Origin: VRUE01 sp035605695
GTDB taxonomy: Bacteria; Actinomycetota; Thermoleophilia; Solirubrobacterales; 70-9
Length of the DNA: 64,000 bases
Assembly (NCBI GenBank): GCA_035605695.1
Contig: DATNGZ010000037.1
Span: forward strand, 1-64,000
Direction of reading: 5' to 3'
Shown: positions 25,425 through 33,099 of the stretch, in pieces
How the letters are laid out: each line of letters starts with the position of its first letter
Position numbering within the stretch: position 1 is the stretch's first letter
Notes under the pieces: model-generated
The model's database searches: none
The model's input: only the letters and a program-made list of their open reading frames with translations
Told to the model about the DNA's origin: nothing
Program-made: the position numbers and the translations under genes

Positions 25425-26420
25425 ATGCTGACCGTCGCAGTCACCGGGCCGACCGGCGAGATCGGGCGAGCTTTCATCTCCGCTCTGGAGCGGGTGCCCG
25501 AGGTCGACCGAGTCATCGGGATGGCTCGGCGGCCCTTCGACCTCGCCGGGCACGGCTGGGAGAAGACCGAGTACCGGCGCGGCGATGTGCTCGACCGCGA
25601 CGCCGTCGACGAGCTGGTCGAGGATGCCGACGTGGTTGTTCACCTCGCCTTCGCGATCATCGCCGGCGGCCGTGACAGCCGCGAGGTCAATCTGACCGGC
25701 TCGCGCAACGTCTTCGAGGCGACCGCGGCCGCCGGCGCTAAGCGGCTGGTCTACACCTCTTCGGTCGCCGCCTACGGCTTTTACCGCGGTATGCCGACCC
25801 TGCTCGAGGAGGACGAGCCGCTGCGGGGCACCTCACGCCATCCCTACTCCGCCCACAAGGCCGAGGTCGAGGCCGAGCTTGCCGCCGCTCTCGATCACTC
25901 GGCCACCGATGCCTACGTCTTCCGTCCCTGCATCGTCGCCGGTCCGGAAGCGACGCTGCTGCTCGACCTGATCCCACTGCTGGCGGTCGGCCAGCGGATC
26001 CCCGGGCCACTGCGCTGGGCGCTGGGCAAGGTCCCCGAGCTGCGGCCGGTGTTGCCTGACCCCGGCGTGCCTTTCCAGCTCGTCCACCACGATGACGTCG
26101 CCGCTGCCCTCTGCGCCGCGGTCCTCGGTCACGGCGACCCGGGCGTCTACAACCTCGCCGGGCCCGGACAGCTGACGATCACCGATCTTGCTCACGCGCT
26201 TGGTTGGCACGCGGTCCCGGCACCGCACCTCGCGGTCGGGGTCGCCGCCGAGGCCGTTGCCCTGATGCCGTTCCTGCCCGACGAGGCCGCCTGGATCGAG
26301 GCGGTTCGTCGGCCGGTGCTGATGGACACCGCGCGCGCCCGTCGCAAGCTGCACTGGATGCCGCACCACGACGCGCGCGCAACCTTGAAGCAGACGATCG
26401 AAGCGGTGCGCTCGCGCTAA
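25425..26420 (+). CDS. NAD-dependent epimerase/dehydratase (extended SDR)
   Basis: The 331-residue protein has an N-terminal Rossmann motif (VTGPTGEIGRA, a GxxGxxG-type loop), the SDR catalytic YxxxK (YSAHK) with the preceding Ser-Val segment, and a C-terminal substrate domain. The substrate is unknown. ATG at 25425 begins right at the Rossmann strand and has CAGAAT 7 nt upstream, a likely leaderless start; the frame is open from 25401. Confidence 0.88.
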   Translation: MLTVAVTGPTGEIGRAFISALERVPEVDRVIGMARRPFDLAGHGWEKTEYRRGDVLDRDAVDELVEDADVVVHLAFAIIAGGRDSREVNLTGSRNVFEATAAAGAKRLVYTSSVAAYGFYRGMPTLLEEDEPLRGTSRHPYSAHKAEVEAELAAALDHSATDAYVFRPCIVAGPEATLLLDLIPLLAVGQRIPGPLRWALGKVPELRPVLPDPGVPFQLVHHDDVAAALCAAVLGHGDPGVYNLAGPGQLTITDLAHALGWHAVPAPHLAVGVAAEAVALMPFLPDEAAWIEAVRRPVLMDTARARRKLHWMPHHDARATLKQTIEAVRSR

Positions 26421-26442
26421 AGCCCGTCTGGGCGCCAGGTTG

Positions 26443-26955
26443 TTAGTAGCCGTAGGGGTTTTCCGGGCTGGGCTGTGGTTGCGGTGCTGATTCGGCCTTG
26501 GGCTGCGGAGGTGTCGCCGCGTGCCAGGTGCCGACGTCTTTGATCCCCTCGCCATTGGCGTCGCCGGCCTTGGTGTCGGACCCGAAGCGGTAAAGCGGGC
26601 GGCCTTTATAGGTGACCTGGGTGCCACCTTCGGGCCTTTTGATTGTGCCGAGCTTCACCGGGCCGGTCGGCTTGACCCCGACTGGCACAGTCAGTGGGTG
26701 CCAGACCGAGAGGCAGGAACCGGTGCAGATGAACTTGCCGCTCTTCTCGACGCTGAGGCTGTAGAGGGTGCGGCCGCCTGTGGTCGTTAGCACTGTCTTG
26801 CCGAGCGTGGCGTTCGCGGCCTCTTTCGCCACCCGCTTGCTGCCCCCGCTCTCGGCAAGGGCGCTGGCCGCAACCACGAGGGCGAGTGCCAGGAGCACAA
26901 AGCCGACGGTCCGGATCCGGGTGCTTGGCGGGCGAAGCGTGGTTGACTGCGGCAT
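26443..26955 (-). CDS. Secreted repeat protein (COG4315-like)
   Basis: The 170-residue protein has an N-terminal signal helix (about 15-35) and two copies of the secreted lipoprotein repeat: GKTVLTTTGGRTLYSL...CTGSCLSVWHPL and VTYKGRPLYRFGSD...GTWHAATP. A Pro/Gln-rich tail ends it. The function of this family is not known. The start has GAGGAGG 5-6 nt upstream. The gene is divergent from the Tad-VanY fusion gene. Confidence 0.75.
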   Translation of the reverse strand: MPQSTTLRPPSTRIRTVGFVLLALALVVAASALAESGGSKRVAKEAANATLGKTVLTTTGGRTLYSLSVEKSGKFICTGSCLSVWHPLTVPVGVKPTGPVKLGTIKRPEGGTQVTYKGRPLYRFGSDTKAGDANGEGIKDVGTWHAATPPQPKAESAPQPQPSPENPYGY

Positions 26956-27090
26956 TGCGGCCTCCTCGGTTTGGTTGGTGGCTCGCCCGGACTACGGCTG
27001 GAACCGCGAAAAGGTTCGGTTCCACAATCGTCACGAAGTCACTTGATTTGACGCGCCACACGCGCGTCACCGCTCGTCAGGTTAGGGGGC

Positions 27091-28422
27091 ATGTCGACGA
27101 GGGGAGAGGACGGGCAGGCGCTGCCGCTGGCCTTGGGAGCCGCCTTCGCTCTGATCGCCGCGGCGCTGGCGCTGGTGGCAATCGCCGGTGCGGTGACGGG
27201 GAAGGGAAGGGGCCAGCGGGCGGCGGACCTGGCGGCGATCTCGGCGGCACGCTCGATGCGCGACGACCTCCCGCGCCTGCTCTCGCCGCCGACTCTGCCC
27301 GACGGCCTGCCGGACCCGCTTCACATTGAGAAGGCGGCGTTCCTGGCAAGGGCGCGAGCGGCGGCGTTCGATGCCGCACGGGCTAATGGCGTCGACGCAA
27401 TGCACCTGCGGCTCGATTTTCCCGACGCAGATTCCTTCGCCCCGGTGCGTGCCAGGGCGGTCGTGCTCGCCGACCTCGCCGTCGGCGGACGGAATGTGCA
27501 GATAGAGGCATCGGCGGTCGCCGAAGCCGGGACGCCCTCAGCGCCGTCGGGCGCGCTGCCGACGACGGCAAGCGGCGGCGGCTATAGCGGAGCCCTCGTC
27601 TACAGACAGGGCGAGGGAATGCGTCCCGACGTGGCCGCCGCCTTCGACCGGATGGCTGTCGCAGCGCGCCGAGCCGGCCTCTCCCTCATCGTCAACTCGG
27701 GCTTCCGCTCCGACGCCGAACAAGCGGCCCTCTTCGCCGCCCATCCCGATCCGAAGTGGGTGGCGCCGCCCGGGCAATCGCTGCACCGCTGCGCCACCGA
27801 GCTCGACCTCGGCCCGGAAACCGCCTACGGCTGGCTGGCCGCCAACGCGAGTCGCTTCGGCTTCGTCCAGCGCTACAGCTGGGAGAGCTGGCATTTCGGA
27901 TACGACGCCGGTCCGCCGCCTTGCTCTGAGGCGGGGAATTCGGTCGGGGCGGGCGGGGGTGACGGGGCCGTGGCGGGATCGACCGGCCTGCCGTCGTTCG
28001 TGCCCGCTCGCTTTCGGGCTCCCCTGCTGCGTGCCGCTGCTCACTGGAACGTATCGGCGGCCCTGCTCGCTGCTCAGTTGATGGCCGAGTCGAACTTCAA
28101 CCCCTTCGCGTCGTCGCCGGCTGGAGCTCGTGGCATAGCGCAGTTCATTCCCTCCACAGCCGCCGCCTACGGCCTCACCGACCCCTTCGATCCGGTCGCG
28201 GCGATGGACGCCCAGGCCCACCTGATGGCGGACCTGATCGGCCAGTTCGGCTCCCCCCAACTCGCCCTCGCCGCATACAACGCCGGTCCCGCGCCGGTTG
28301 AAGCCTGCAATTGCGTCCCCGCGATCCCAGAGACGACCGCCTACGTCAGCCGCATCCTCTCCCTGCTCGGAGGAGCCGCCGCGCTTGTCGTTCCAAGCTT
28401 CGAAGTCAGGCTCGTGGCGTGA
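27091..28422 (+). CDS. Tad N-terminal, VanY carboxypeptidase and lytic transglycosylase fusion
   Basis: The 443-residue protein joins three parts. Residues about 5-60 form a TadG-like membrane start (GQALPLALG helix, then QRAADLAAISAARSM). About 165-285 is a VanY/LAS-type D,D-carboxypeptidase with SGFRSDAEQ, the metal motif HRCATELD and WHFGYD. About 305-435 is an SLT transglycosylase with catalytic Glu in MAESNFNP, then GARGIAQFIPSTA and AYNAGP. It could cut both peptide and glycan bonds of peptidoglycan at the membrane face, for example to pass a pilus-like structure. That use is inferred. Confidence 0.85.
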   Translation: MSTRGEDGQALPLALGAAFALIAAALALVAIAGAVTGKGRGQRAADLAAISAARSMRDDLPRLLSPPTLPDGLPDPLHIEKAAFLARARAAAFDAARANGVDAMHLRLDFPDADSFAPVRARAVVLADLAVGGRNVQIEASAVAEAGTPSAPSGALPTTASGGGYSGALVYRQGEGMRPDVAAAFDRMAVAARRAGLSLIVNSGFRSDAEQAALFAAHPDPKWVAPPGQSLHRCATELDLGPETAYGWLAANASRFGFVQRYSWESWHFGYDAGPPPCSEAGNSVGAGGGDGAVAGSTGLPSFVPARFRAPLLRAAAHWNVSAALLAAQLMAESNFNPFASSPAGARGIAQFIPSTAAAYGLTDPFDPVAAMDAQAHLMADLIGQFGSPQLALAAYNAGPAPVEACNCVPAIPETTAYVSRILSLLGGAAALVVPSFEVRLVA

Positions 28423-28472
28423 CCGTTCGCGAGCGCGACATTCGCCTGTTGGAGCGGCCTTCTCCGACTCCT

Positions 28473-28502
28473 GGTGTAGTCATACACCCTAAGGTGTATT
28501 CT
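28473..28502 (+). promoter_or_regulatory. vapBC operator and -10
   Basis: Three alternating half-sites GGTGTA (28473), TACACC (28483) and GGTGTAT (28493) form two overlapping palindromes with 4-bp spacers. The last half-site overlaps a -10-like TATTCT (28497-28502) 6 nt before the vapB start. This layout suits autorepression by a VapB-VapC complex. Confidence 0.65.
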
Positions 28503-28508
28503 CTCCCC

Positions 28509-28721
28509 ATGGCGCGAACGAACATCGAGATCGACGACGTTCTGGTCGATCGTGCGATGCGTATCTACCGACTGCGCAGCAAGCGGGAAGCAGTCGATCT
28601 TGCCCTGCGCAGGCTCGTCGGCGAGCCGATGGGCCGCGAGGAGGCGCTGGCGACGGAGGGGACCGGCTGGGCCGGCAACCTCGGCGAGATTCGTTCCCCG
28701 GACGAGATTCCCGAGCCGTGA
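28509..28721 (+). CDS. vapB: Type II antitoxin VapB
   Basis: The 70-residue protein has a ribbon-helix-helix N-terminus (TNIEIDDVLVDRAMRIY, then SKREAVDLALRRLV) and a short C-terminal toxin-binding tail with a conserved Trp. The start at 28509 matches the RHH beginning; the longer frame upstream runs through the previous gene. It is probably leaderless. It overlaps vapC by 4 nt. Confidence 0.88.
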   Translation: MARTNIEIDDVLVDRAMRIYRLRSKREAVDLALRRLVGEPMGREEALATEGTGWAGNLGEIRSPDEIPEP

Positions 28722-29119
28722 TCCTCGTCGACAGCTCGGCCTGGGTGGAATTTCTGCGCGCCACCGGCAGCCCAGCTCATCTGTGGGTGCGCTCGGCTCT
28801 GCGGGATGGCGCCGACCTGGCGTGCACCGACGTGATCGTGATGGAGATCCTCGCCGGCGCCCGCGACGACGCCGACCGCGACCGGCTGCGGCGCCTGCTC
28901 TACGGCCTGGAGTTTCTCGGTGTGGAGGGGCCGGCGGACTACGAGAGCGCGGCCGAGCTGTACCGGCTCTGCCGCCGCGGCGGCGAGACGCCGCGCAAGC
29001 TCAGCGACTGCCTGATCGCCGCCGTGGCGATCCGTAACGACGCGGAGCTGCTCTGTGAGGACGCCGACTTCGTCGCGATCGCCCGCCACGCACCGCTGCG
29101 GCTGGCAGCTCTGACGTAG
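28718..29119 (+). CDS. vapC: PIN-domain toxin VapC
   Basis: The 133-residue PIN ribonuclease has the four acidic positions: Asp in VDSSAWVEF, Glu in VMEILAG, Asp in LSDCLIAAVA, and EDADF. It starts with GTG in a GTGA overlap with vapB. It is only distantly like the other PIN toxin 3.5 kb upstream, so the two systems were probably acquired separately. Confidence 0.9.
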   Translation: MILVDSSAWVEFLRATGSPAHLWVRSALRDGADLACTDVIVMEILAGARDDADRDRLRRLLYGLEFLGVEGPADYESAAELYRLCRRGGETPRKLSDCLIAAVAIRNDAELLCEDADFVAIARHAPLRLAALT

Positions 29120-29130
29120 ACTGCCCGTCG

Positions 29131-29607
29131 ATGGCAGGCGTCGAGGTACAGGGTGTCGAGGGAATGCAGGCAATGCTGGGGGAGGAGGTCGGCCCGGGCG
29201 AGTGGCGTACGGTCAGCCAAGAAGACATCGACACCTTTGCTGCGCTGTCTGGTGACGACCAGTGGATTCACGTCGACGTCGAGCGGGCCAAGAAGGAGAG
29301 CCCCTTCGGCACGACGATCGCCCACGGCAACCTGACCCTCGCGTTGGTCGACGGCTTCCGCAAAGAACTGATCTCCGCGACCGGCTTCGCCCTCGGCGTC
29401 AACTACGGCTGGGACAAGATCCGCTTCCCCGCCCCGGTTCCCGTTGACGCCCGCGTACGCGGCCGAGCCGAGGTCGTCTCAGTAGATGAGAAGGGCGGCG
29501 GCTGGTGGCAGGTAGTGACCCGCTTCACCCTTGAGGTCGAGGGCAACGAGAAGCCCTGCTTCGTTGGTGACTCGGTGACGCGGGTCATGGCGCCATCGGC
29601 CGGCTGA
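29131..29607 (+). CDS. MaoC-like hot-dog dehydratase
   Basis: The 158-residue protein is a MaoC/NodN-type hot-dog enzyme: SGDDQWIHVDVERAK carries the hydratase Asp/His pair and is followed by GTTIAHGNLTLAL. Such enzymes hydrate enoyl-CoA thioesters. Its true substrate is unknown; an enoyl-CoA hydratase gene lies 2.6 kb further on. ATG at 29131 follows TAGACT by 8 nt, a likely leaderless start. Confidence 0.85.
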   Translation: MAGVEVQGVEGMQAMLGEEVGPGEWRTVSQEDIDTFAALSGDDQWIHVDVERAKKESPFGTTIAHGNLTLALVDGFRKELISATGFALGVNYGWDKIRFPAPVPVDARVRGRAEVVSVDEKGGGWWQVVTRFTLEVEGNEKPCFVGDSVTRVMAPSAG

Positions 29608-29618
29608 ACCCGTCTTGA

Positions 29619-30104
29619 TCAGGCGGACGCCGGAAGTCGGTCGAGGGCTTCGATGGTGTGAGCACAGGCTCGCGCGGCCTCGACTCCCTTGGCTGCGAGG
29701 TGCTCGAAGAAAAAGGCGCGGTGGGTCTCGTGCTCGTGGAAATGGTGAGGGGTGAGCACCGCTGAGATAACCGGCACGCCGGTGTCGAGCTGGACCCGCA
29801 TCAGTCCGCCGATCACAGCGTCGGCGACGAACTCGTGGCGGTAGATGCCGCCATCGACTACCAGCCCGGCGGCAATGATCGCGTCGTAGGCGCCGCATTC
29901 CGCGAGCCGCATTCCGTGTAGCGGAATCTCGAAAGCGCCGGTCACCTCGAAGAAGTCGACCTGGGACTCCGCGATTCCTAGCTGCTCGGTCTCGGCGACG
30001 AAGGCCGAACGGCATTGGTCGACGAGGTCCTTGTGCCAGCAGGATTGGACGAAGGCGATGCGCCTGCCGCCTGCGTTTTCCCGGTTGGAATGGCTTTCGC
30101 TCAT
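29619..30104 (-). CDS. ribH: Lumazine synthase, RibH2 type
   Basis: 6,7-dimethyl-8-ribityllumazine synthase makes the penultimate riboflavin precursor. The 161-residue sequence matches the RibH2 branch known from Brucella and Mesorhizobium rather than the common RibH1: GAFEIPLH, DGGIYRHEFVADAVI, VLTPHHFHEH and a late KGVEAARAC. No other rib gene is adjacent. ATG at 30104 is preferred since AGGAG lies 7 nt upstream; the frame is open to 30170. Confidence 0.9.
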   Translation of the reverse strand: MSESHSNRENAGGRRIAFVQSCWHKDLVDQCRSAFVAETEQLGIAESQVDFFEVTGAFEIPLHGMRLAECGAYDAIIAAGLVVDGGIYRHEFVADAVIGGLMRVQLDTGVPVISAVLTPHHFHEHETHRAFFFEHLAAKGVEAARACAHTIEALDRLPASA

Positions 30105-30221
30105 TGTCGCGCTCCTCTTTGTTCTTTGGCCGACCGGAAGTGTAGGCGGACGCTTACGCGGCCACCGCACGCTGGGCTACGTCTCCCCACTGGATCATGC
30201 GGTGACAATAGTCTTCGCCGG

Positions 30222-30731
30222 GTGGCAGAACCGCGGCTGACCGAGGCCTCATACATCGTGCTTGGGTTGCTCGACCTGAACGAGCCGGCAACGCCTTACG
30301 ACCTCAAACAGTTCGCCAAAACGAGCGTCTTCCGGGTCTGGCCGCTGCCCCACTCTCAGATCTACAGCGAGTGCGCGCGACTAACCGAGGCCGGCATCCT
30401 GGCCGAAAGCCGCGAGGAGGGCGGCCGGCACCGCCGCTTCTACAGGCTGACCGGACAGGGCCGCAAGGCACTTGAACAGTGGCGCGGCGAACCCACCGAG
30501 CGCACCTACGAGGGACGTAATCTGGCCGCATTGAAGCTCTTTCTCGGCACCGACCCAGTTGCCCTAGCGGAGACGCAGCTGCCAGTGCACCGGCAGCTGC
30601 TGCGCGAGCTGGAGGCAAGCGCTGCGTATCCCGCGCTGCCCGATGGCATCCGCCTGACCACGGAGCTTGGGATCAACCAGGAGCGCGCCCTGATCCGCTT
30701 CTGGTCCCGCATCGCCGCCCAGGGCCGATAG
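30222..30731 (+). CDS. PadR-family transcriptional regulator
   Basis: The 169-residue protein has an N-terminal winged helix (ASYIVLGLLDLNEPATPYDL, then LPHSQIYSECARLTEAG and a GGRHRRFYRLT wing) and a C-terminal helical Vir_act_alpha_C-type dimerisation part. GTG at 30222 gives the family N-terminus and follows TAGTCT by 7 nt; the open frame further upstream overlaps ribH's promoter. Its ligand and target are unknown; the secreted protein gene downstream is a candidate target. Confidence 0.88.
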   Translation: MAEPRLTEASYIVLGLLDLNEPATPYDLKQFAKTSVFRVWPLPHSQIYSECARLTEAGILAESREEGGRHRRFYRLTGQGRKALEQWRGEPTERTYEGRNLAALKLFLGTDPVALAETQLPVHRQLLRELEASAAYPALPDGIRLTTELGINQERALIRFWSRIAAQGR

Positions 30732-30745
30732 AAGAACCGAGGCGT

Positions 30746-30774
30746 TTGACAAGGCCGGTGGCGGAGCCTACTCT
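30746..30774 (+). promoter_or_regulatory. Sigma-70-type promoter
   Basis: A consensus -35 TTGACA (30746-30751) is 17 bp from TACTCT (30769-30774), about 65 bp before the secreted protein gene. GAGGAGG at 30828-30834 is its ribosome-binding site. It is one of the few consensus -35 boxes in the window. Confidence 0.6.
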
Positions 30775-30839
30775 TCTAATAGTCCAAATAGGATCGTCCG
30801 TGCGAGACGCTGTAAACCGTAAGATCAGAGGAGGCAGGG

Positions 30840-31610
30840 ATGAGGAGAGCTCGATCGGCAAAGGCGCTGGCGGCATTCGCGGTCCTCGCGGTCGTCATCG
30901 TGGGGAACGCCTCCGGGATTACGTTGCGGGCCGGCAACCTCATCGCCCAAGGCGATGGCGGCTTCGCCCCTAAAGCGCTTCCCCAGAACCACGACGCGCC
31001 GATCAAGCTCTTCGGGCACGGCCGGCTCCACACTCTCGATGGCACGCGCCCCTCGCCGCTGCGCCATGCGGTGGTCGAACTTGACAAACACGGTCATGCC
31101 GAGACCCGTGGCCTGGAAAAATGCACTCAGCGCAAACTGATCGCGACCACCACCGAGCAGGCGCGCAAGACGTGCCCCGGGGCGATCGTCGGCACCGGGT
31201 ACGGCACCGCGCTGATCCAACTTCCCGAACAGCGGCCGATCGAAGCCTCATCCGCGCTCACCATCTTCAATGCGCCGGAAAAACACGGAAACCCGACCGG
31301 AATCGGCCACGCCTACCTGAACTACCCGATCCCGACCACCTACCTGGTCGAAGCTGAGTTGGAAACGGTGCATCACGGCCGCTATGGGTACCGGGTGGAA
31401 ATCGATTTCCCCAAAATCGCCGGCGGCTACGGCTCGCCGATCTCCGGACGGATCATGATCGACAAAAAATGGATCTACAAGGGCATGCGACTCAGCGTCG
31501 CCAACGCTCGCTGCGCGGACGGTCGCCTGCAGGCGAAGATCGAGCTCACGTTCGAAGACGAAACCTTCCTCCAGGGCAGCGCCTTCAAACGCTGCACGAT
31601 CCTCCACTGA
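30840..31610 (+). CDS. Secreted protein of unknown function
   Basis: The 256-residue protein has a signal peptide (about 1-27) and a mature beta-rich domain with three Cys-containing spots (EKCTQRK, KTCPGAI, NARCADG), and a terminal KRCTIL. The family is not recognised, though proteins of this kind seem frequent in Solirubrobacterales (recollection, not checked). A strong GAGGAGG site lies 5 nt before the ATG. It is convergent with the cupredoxin gene, with a terminator-like hairpin between. Confidence 0.65.
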   Translation: MRRARSAKALAAFAVLAVVIVGNASGITLRAGNLIAQGDGGFAPKALPQNHDAPIKLFGHGRLHTLDGTRPSPLRHAVVELDKHGHAETRGLEKCTQRKLIATTTEQARKTCPGAIVGTGYGTALIQLPEQRPIEASSALTIFNAPEKHGNPTGIGHAYLNYPIPTTYLVEAELETVHHGRYGYRVEIDFPKIAGGYGSPISGRIMIDKKWIYKGMRLSVANARCADGRLQAKIELTFEDETFLQGSAFKRCTILH

Positions 31611-31630
31611 CTCGGCCTCTGCTCGACCAG

Positions 31631-31665
31631 CCGCCGGCGGGAGGCAACCGCTCCCCCGCCGGCGG
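31631..31665. terminator. Hairpin between convergent genes
   Basis: Arms 31631-31643 and 31651-31665 pair with a 2-nt bulge around a 7-nt loop, very GC-rich. It lies between two converging genes and could end both transcripts. Confidence 0.6.
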
Positions 31666-31673
31666 CGCGCCGC

Positions 31674-32120
31674 CTACTTGACGGTCAGGGTGCCTTCCAT
31701 GCCCGCTTCGCGGTGACCTGGCACGGAGCAGAAATAGGTGTAGGCGCCTGGTTTGAGATCGACCGTGGTCGAGTCTTCGCCGCTGGCGATCAGTTCGGTG
31801 CCGCCGACCTCTTCACCTTTTGAGTCTTCGATTTGGACGTCGTGGGTCAGGGCCTGGGGGTTTTTGAAGTCGACCGTCACGCTGCCGGCTTTGGCCGTGG
31901 CCGAGGTGGTCGTGTAGGCGAGTTCTCCGCCGGGGTCGGCTTCGAAGCTGACGGTCGAGCCGCCACCACTGCTTTCTTCCTTGCCGCCGCCCGCTGCGGC
32001 GCCGCTGGTGGATTCGCCGCCGCTGGTGGTCGTCGTCGTCGAGTTGTCATCGCTGCTGCCGCAGGCGACGAGAGCGAGCGAGGCGAGAACCAGTGCTAGT
32101 AGCGCCGCGATCTTCTTCAT
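31674..32120 (-). CDS. Cupredoxin-like lipoprotein
   Basis: The 148-residue protein has a lipoprotein signal (lipobox LVAC), a long Ser/Thr/Gly linker (25-60) and a plastocyanin-like domain. The type-1 copper ligands are all visible: His in ALTHDV, then Cys, His and Met in YFCSVPGHREAGM. It is probably a membrane-anchored electron carrier outside the cell. The start has AAAGGA about 9 nt upstream. Confidence 0.88.
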   Translation of the reverse strand: MKKIAALLALVLASLALVACGSSDDNSTTTTTSGGESTSGAAAGGGKEESSGGGSTVSFEADPGGELAYTTTSATAKAGSVTVDFKNPQALTHDVQIEDSKGEEVGGTELIASGEDSTTVDLKPGAYTYFCSVPGHREAGMEGTLTVK

Positions 32121-32200
32121 GGCTGGGAATCCTTTCCTAGGGGCAAGAAATGCTCAAAAGGGACTGTAGTAGCTGCATACGATCCATCGATGAGGCTGGT

Positions 32201-33037
32201 TCAGCGGCCCCTGAACTCTGGAGTGCCGCCGCCGAAGAAGGTCTCGACGCCGTTGCGCAGGTCCTCGGTTGCCATGCTGTCAGCGATGCCGTGGCGCTCC
32301 AGCTGCAGGTGCTCGGTCAGGGTGTGCTCGATGCTGCTGCCGGCCAGGATCTTCGCCATCCGCACGTAGTGCGGGGCCTGCGCCGCCAACTTCTCGGCCT
32401 TGGCCCGCGCGCGGTCGATTAGCTCGTCGGGAGCGACCACCTCGGCGACCAACTTCTCGGCCAGCGCGTCCTCGGCGCTCATGTTGGGGTCGTTGAGCAG
32501 GATCTCCAGCGCCCGGCTCGGCCCGACCACCCGCGGCAGGAAGTAGGTCATGCCGCCATCGGGGGAGGCGCCAATCCGGCCGTAGGCGCAGGCGAAGAAG
32601 GCTGCCTCGGAGGCGATCCGGGTGTCGCAGGCGAGCGCCAGCGAGAAGCCCGCGCCGGCCGCTGGCCCGTTGACCGCGGCGATCACCGGGTAAGGGATCC
32701 GGCGCAGGTCGACGATCGCCGCGTGCAGCGCCTCGGCGCCGCGCCGCACTTCGGAGGGCAGGTCGATCTCCTCGCTCTCGACCCCGGTTTTGAACCAGTT
32801 GACGTCGCCGCCGGCGCAGAAGGCCTTGCCGGCGCCAGTGATGATCAGCGCCCGTAGCGCCGCCCGGTCGGCGAGCCAGGCGAAGGCGACGGTCATCTCG
32901 CCGATCATCTCCGGACTCATCGCGTTGAAGGCGTCGGGCCGGTCGAGCGTCAGGGTGCCGATCTCACCGTCGATCTCGATTTTCAGCGTGTTCAGCTCGG
33001 GTGGACTGCTGGTCAGGGGCTCGGTCTGCGTGGTCAT
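32201..33037 (-). CDS. Enoyl-CoA hydratase/isomerase
   Basis: The 278-residue crotonase-fold protein has the oxyanion-hole motifs AFCAGGDVNWF and NGPAAGAGFSLALACD, and the later RIGASPDGGMTYFLPR, whose Asp is a catalytic position in some isomerases. The normal second hydratase Glu is not obvious, so isomerase or other activity is possible. ATG at 33037 has GGAGAG 7 nt upstream; the frame is open to 33064. Confidence 0.85.
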   Translation of the reverse strand: MTTQTEPLTSSPPELNTLKIEIDGEIGTLTLDRPDAFNAMSPEMIGEMTVAFAWLADRAALRALIITGAGKAFCAGGDVNWFKTGVESEEIDLPSEVRRGAEALHAAIVDLRRIPYPVIAAVNGPAAGAGFSLALACDTRIASEAAFFACAYGRIGASPDGGMTYFLPRVVGPSRALEILLNDPNMSAEDALAEKLVAEVVAPDELIDRARAKAEKLAAQAPHYVRMAKILAGSSIEHTLTEHLQLERHGIADSMATEDLRNGVETFFGGGTPEFRGR

Positions 33038-33099
33038 CGCGCTCTCTCCGTGATCTTGCGTCAAGTTGGCCGGGTGGCCAGGAGCCTACCCTTTGGTTT

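Noticed and set aside
30015..30221. N-terminal extension of the PadR regulator
   Set aside because: The extra residues overlap the ribH promoter and start and do not resemble PadR; GTG at 30222 fits the family and the TAGTCT hexamer.
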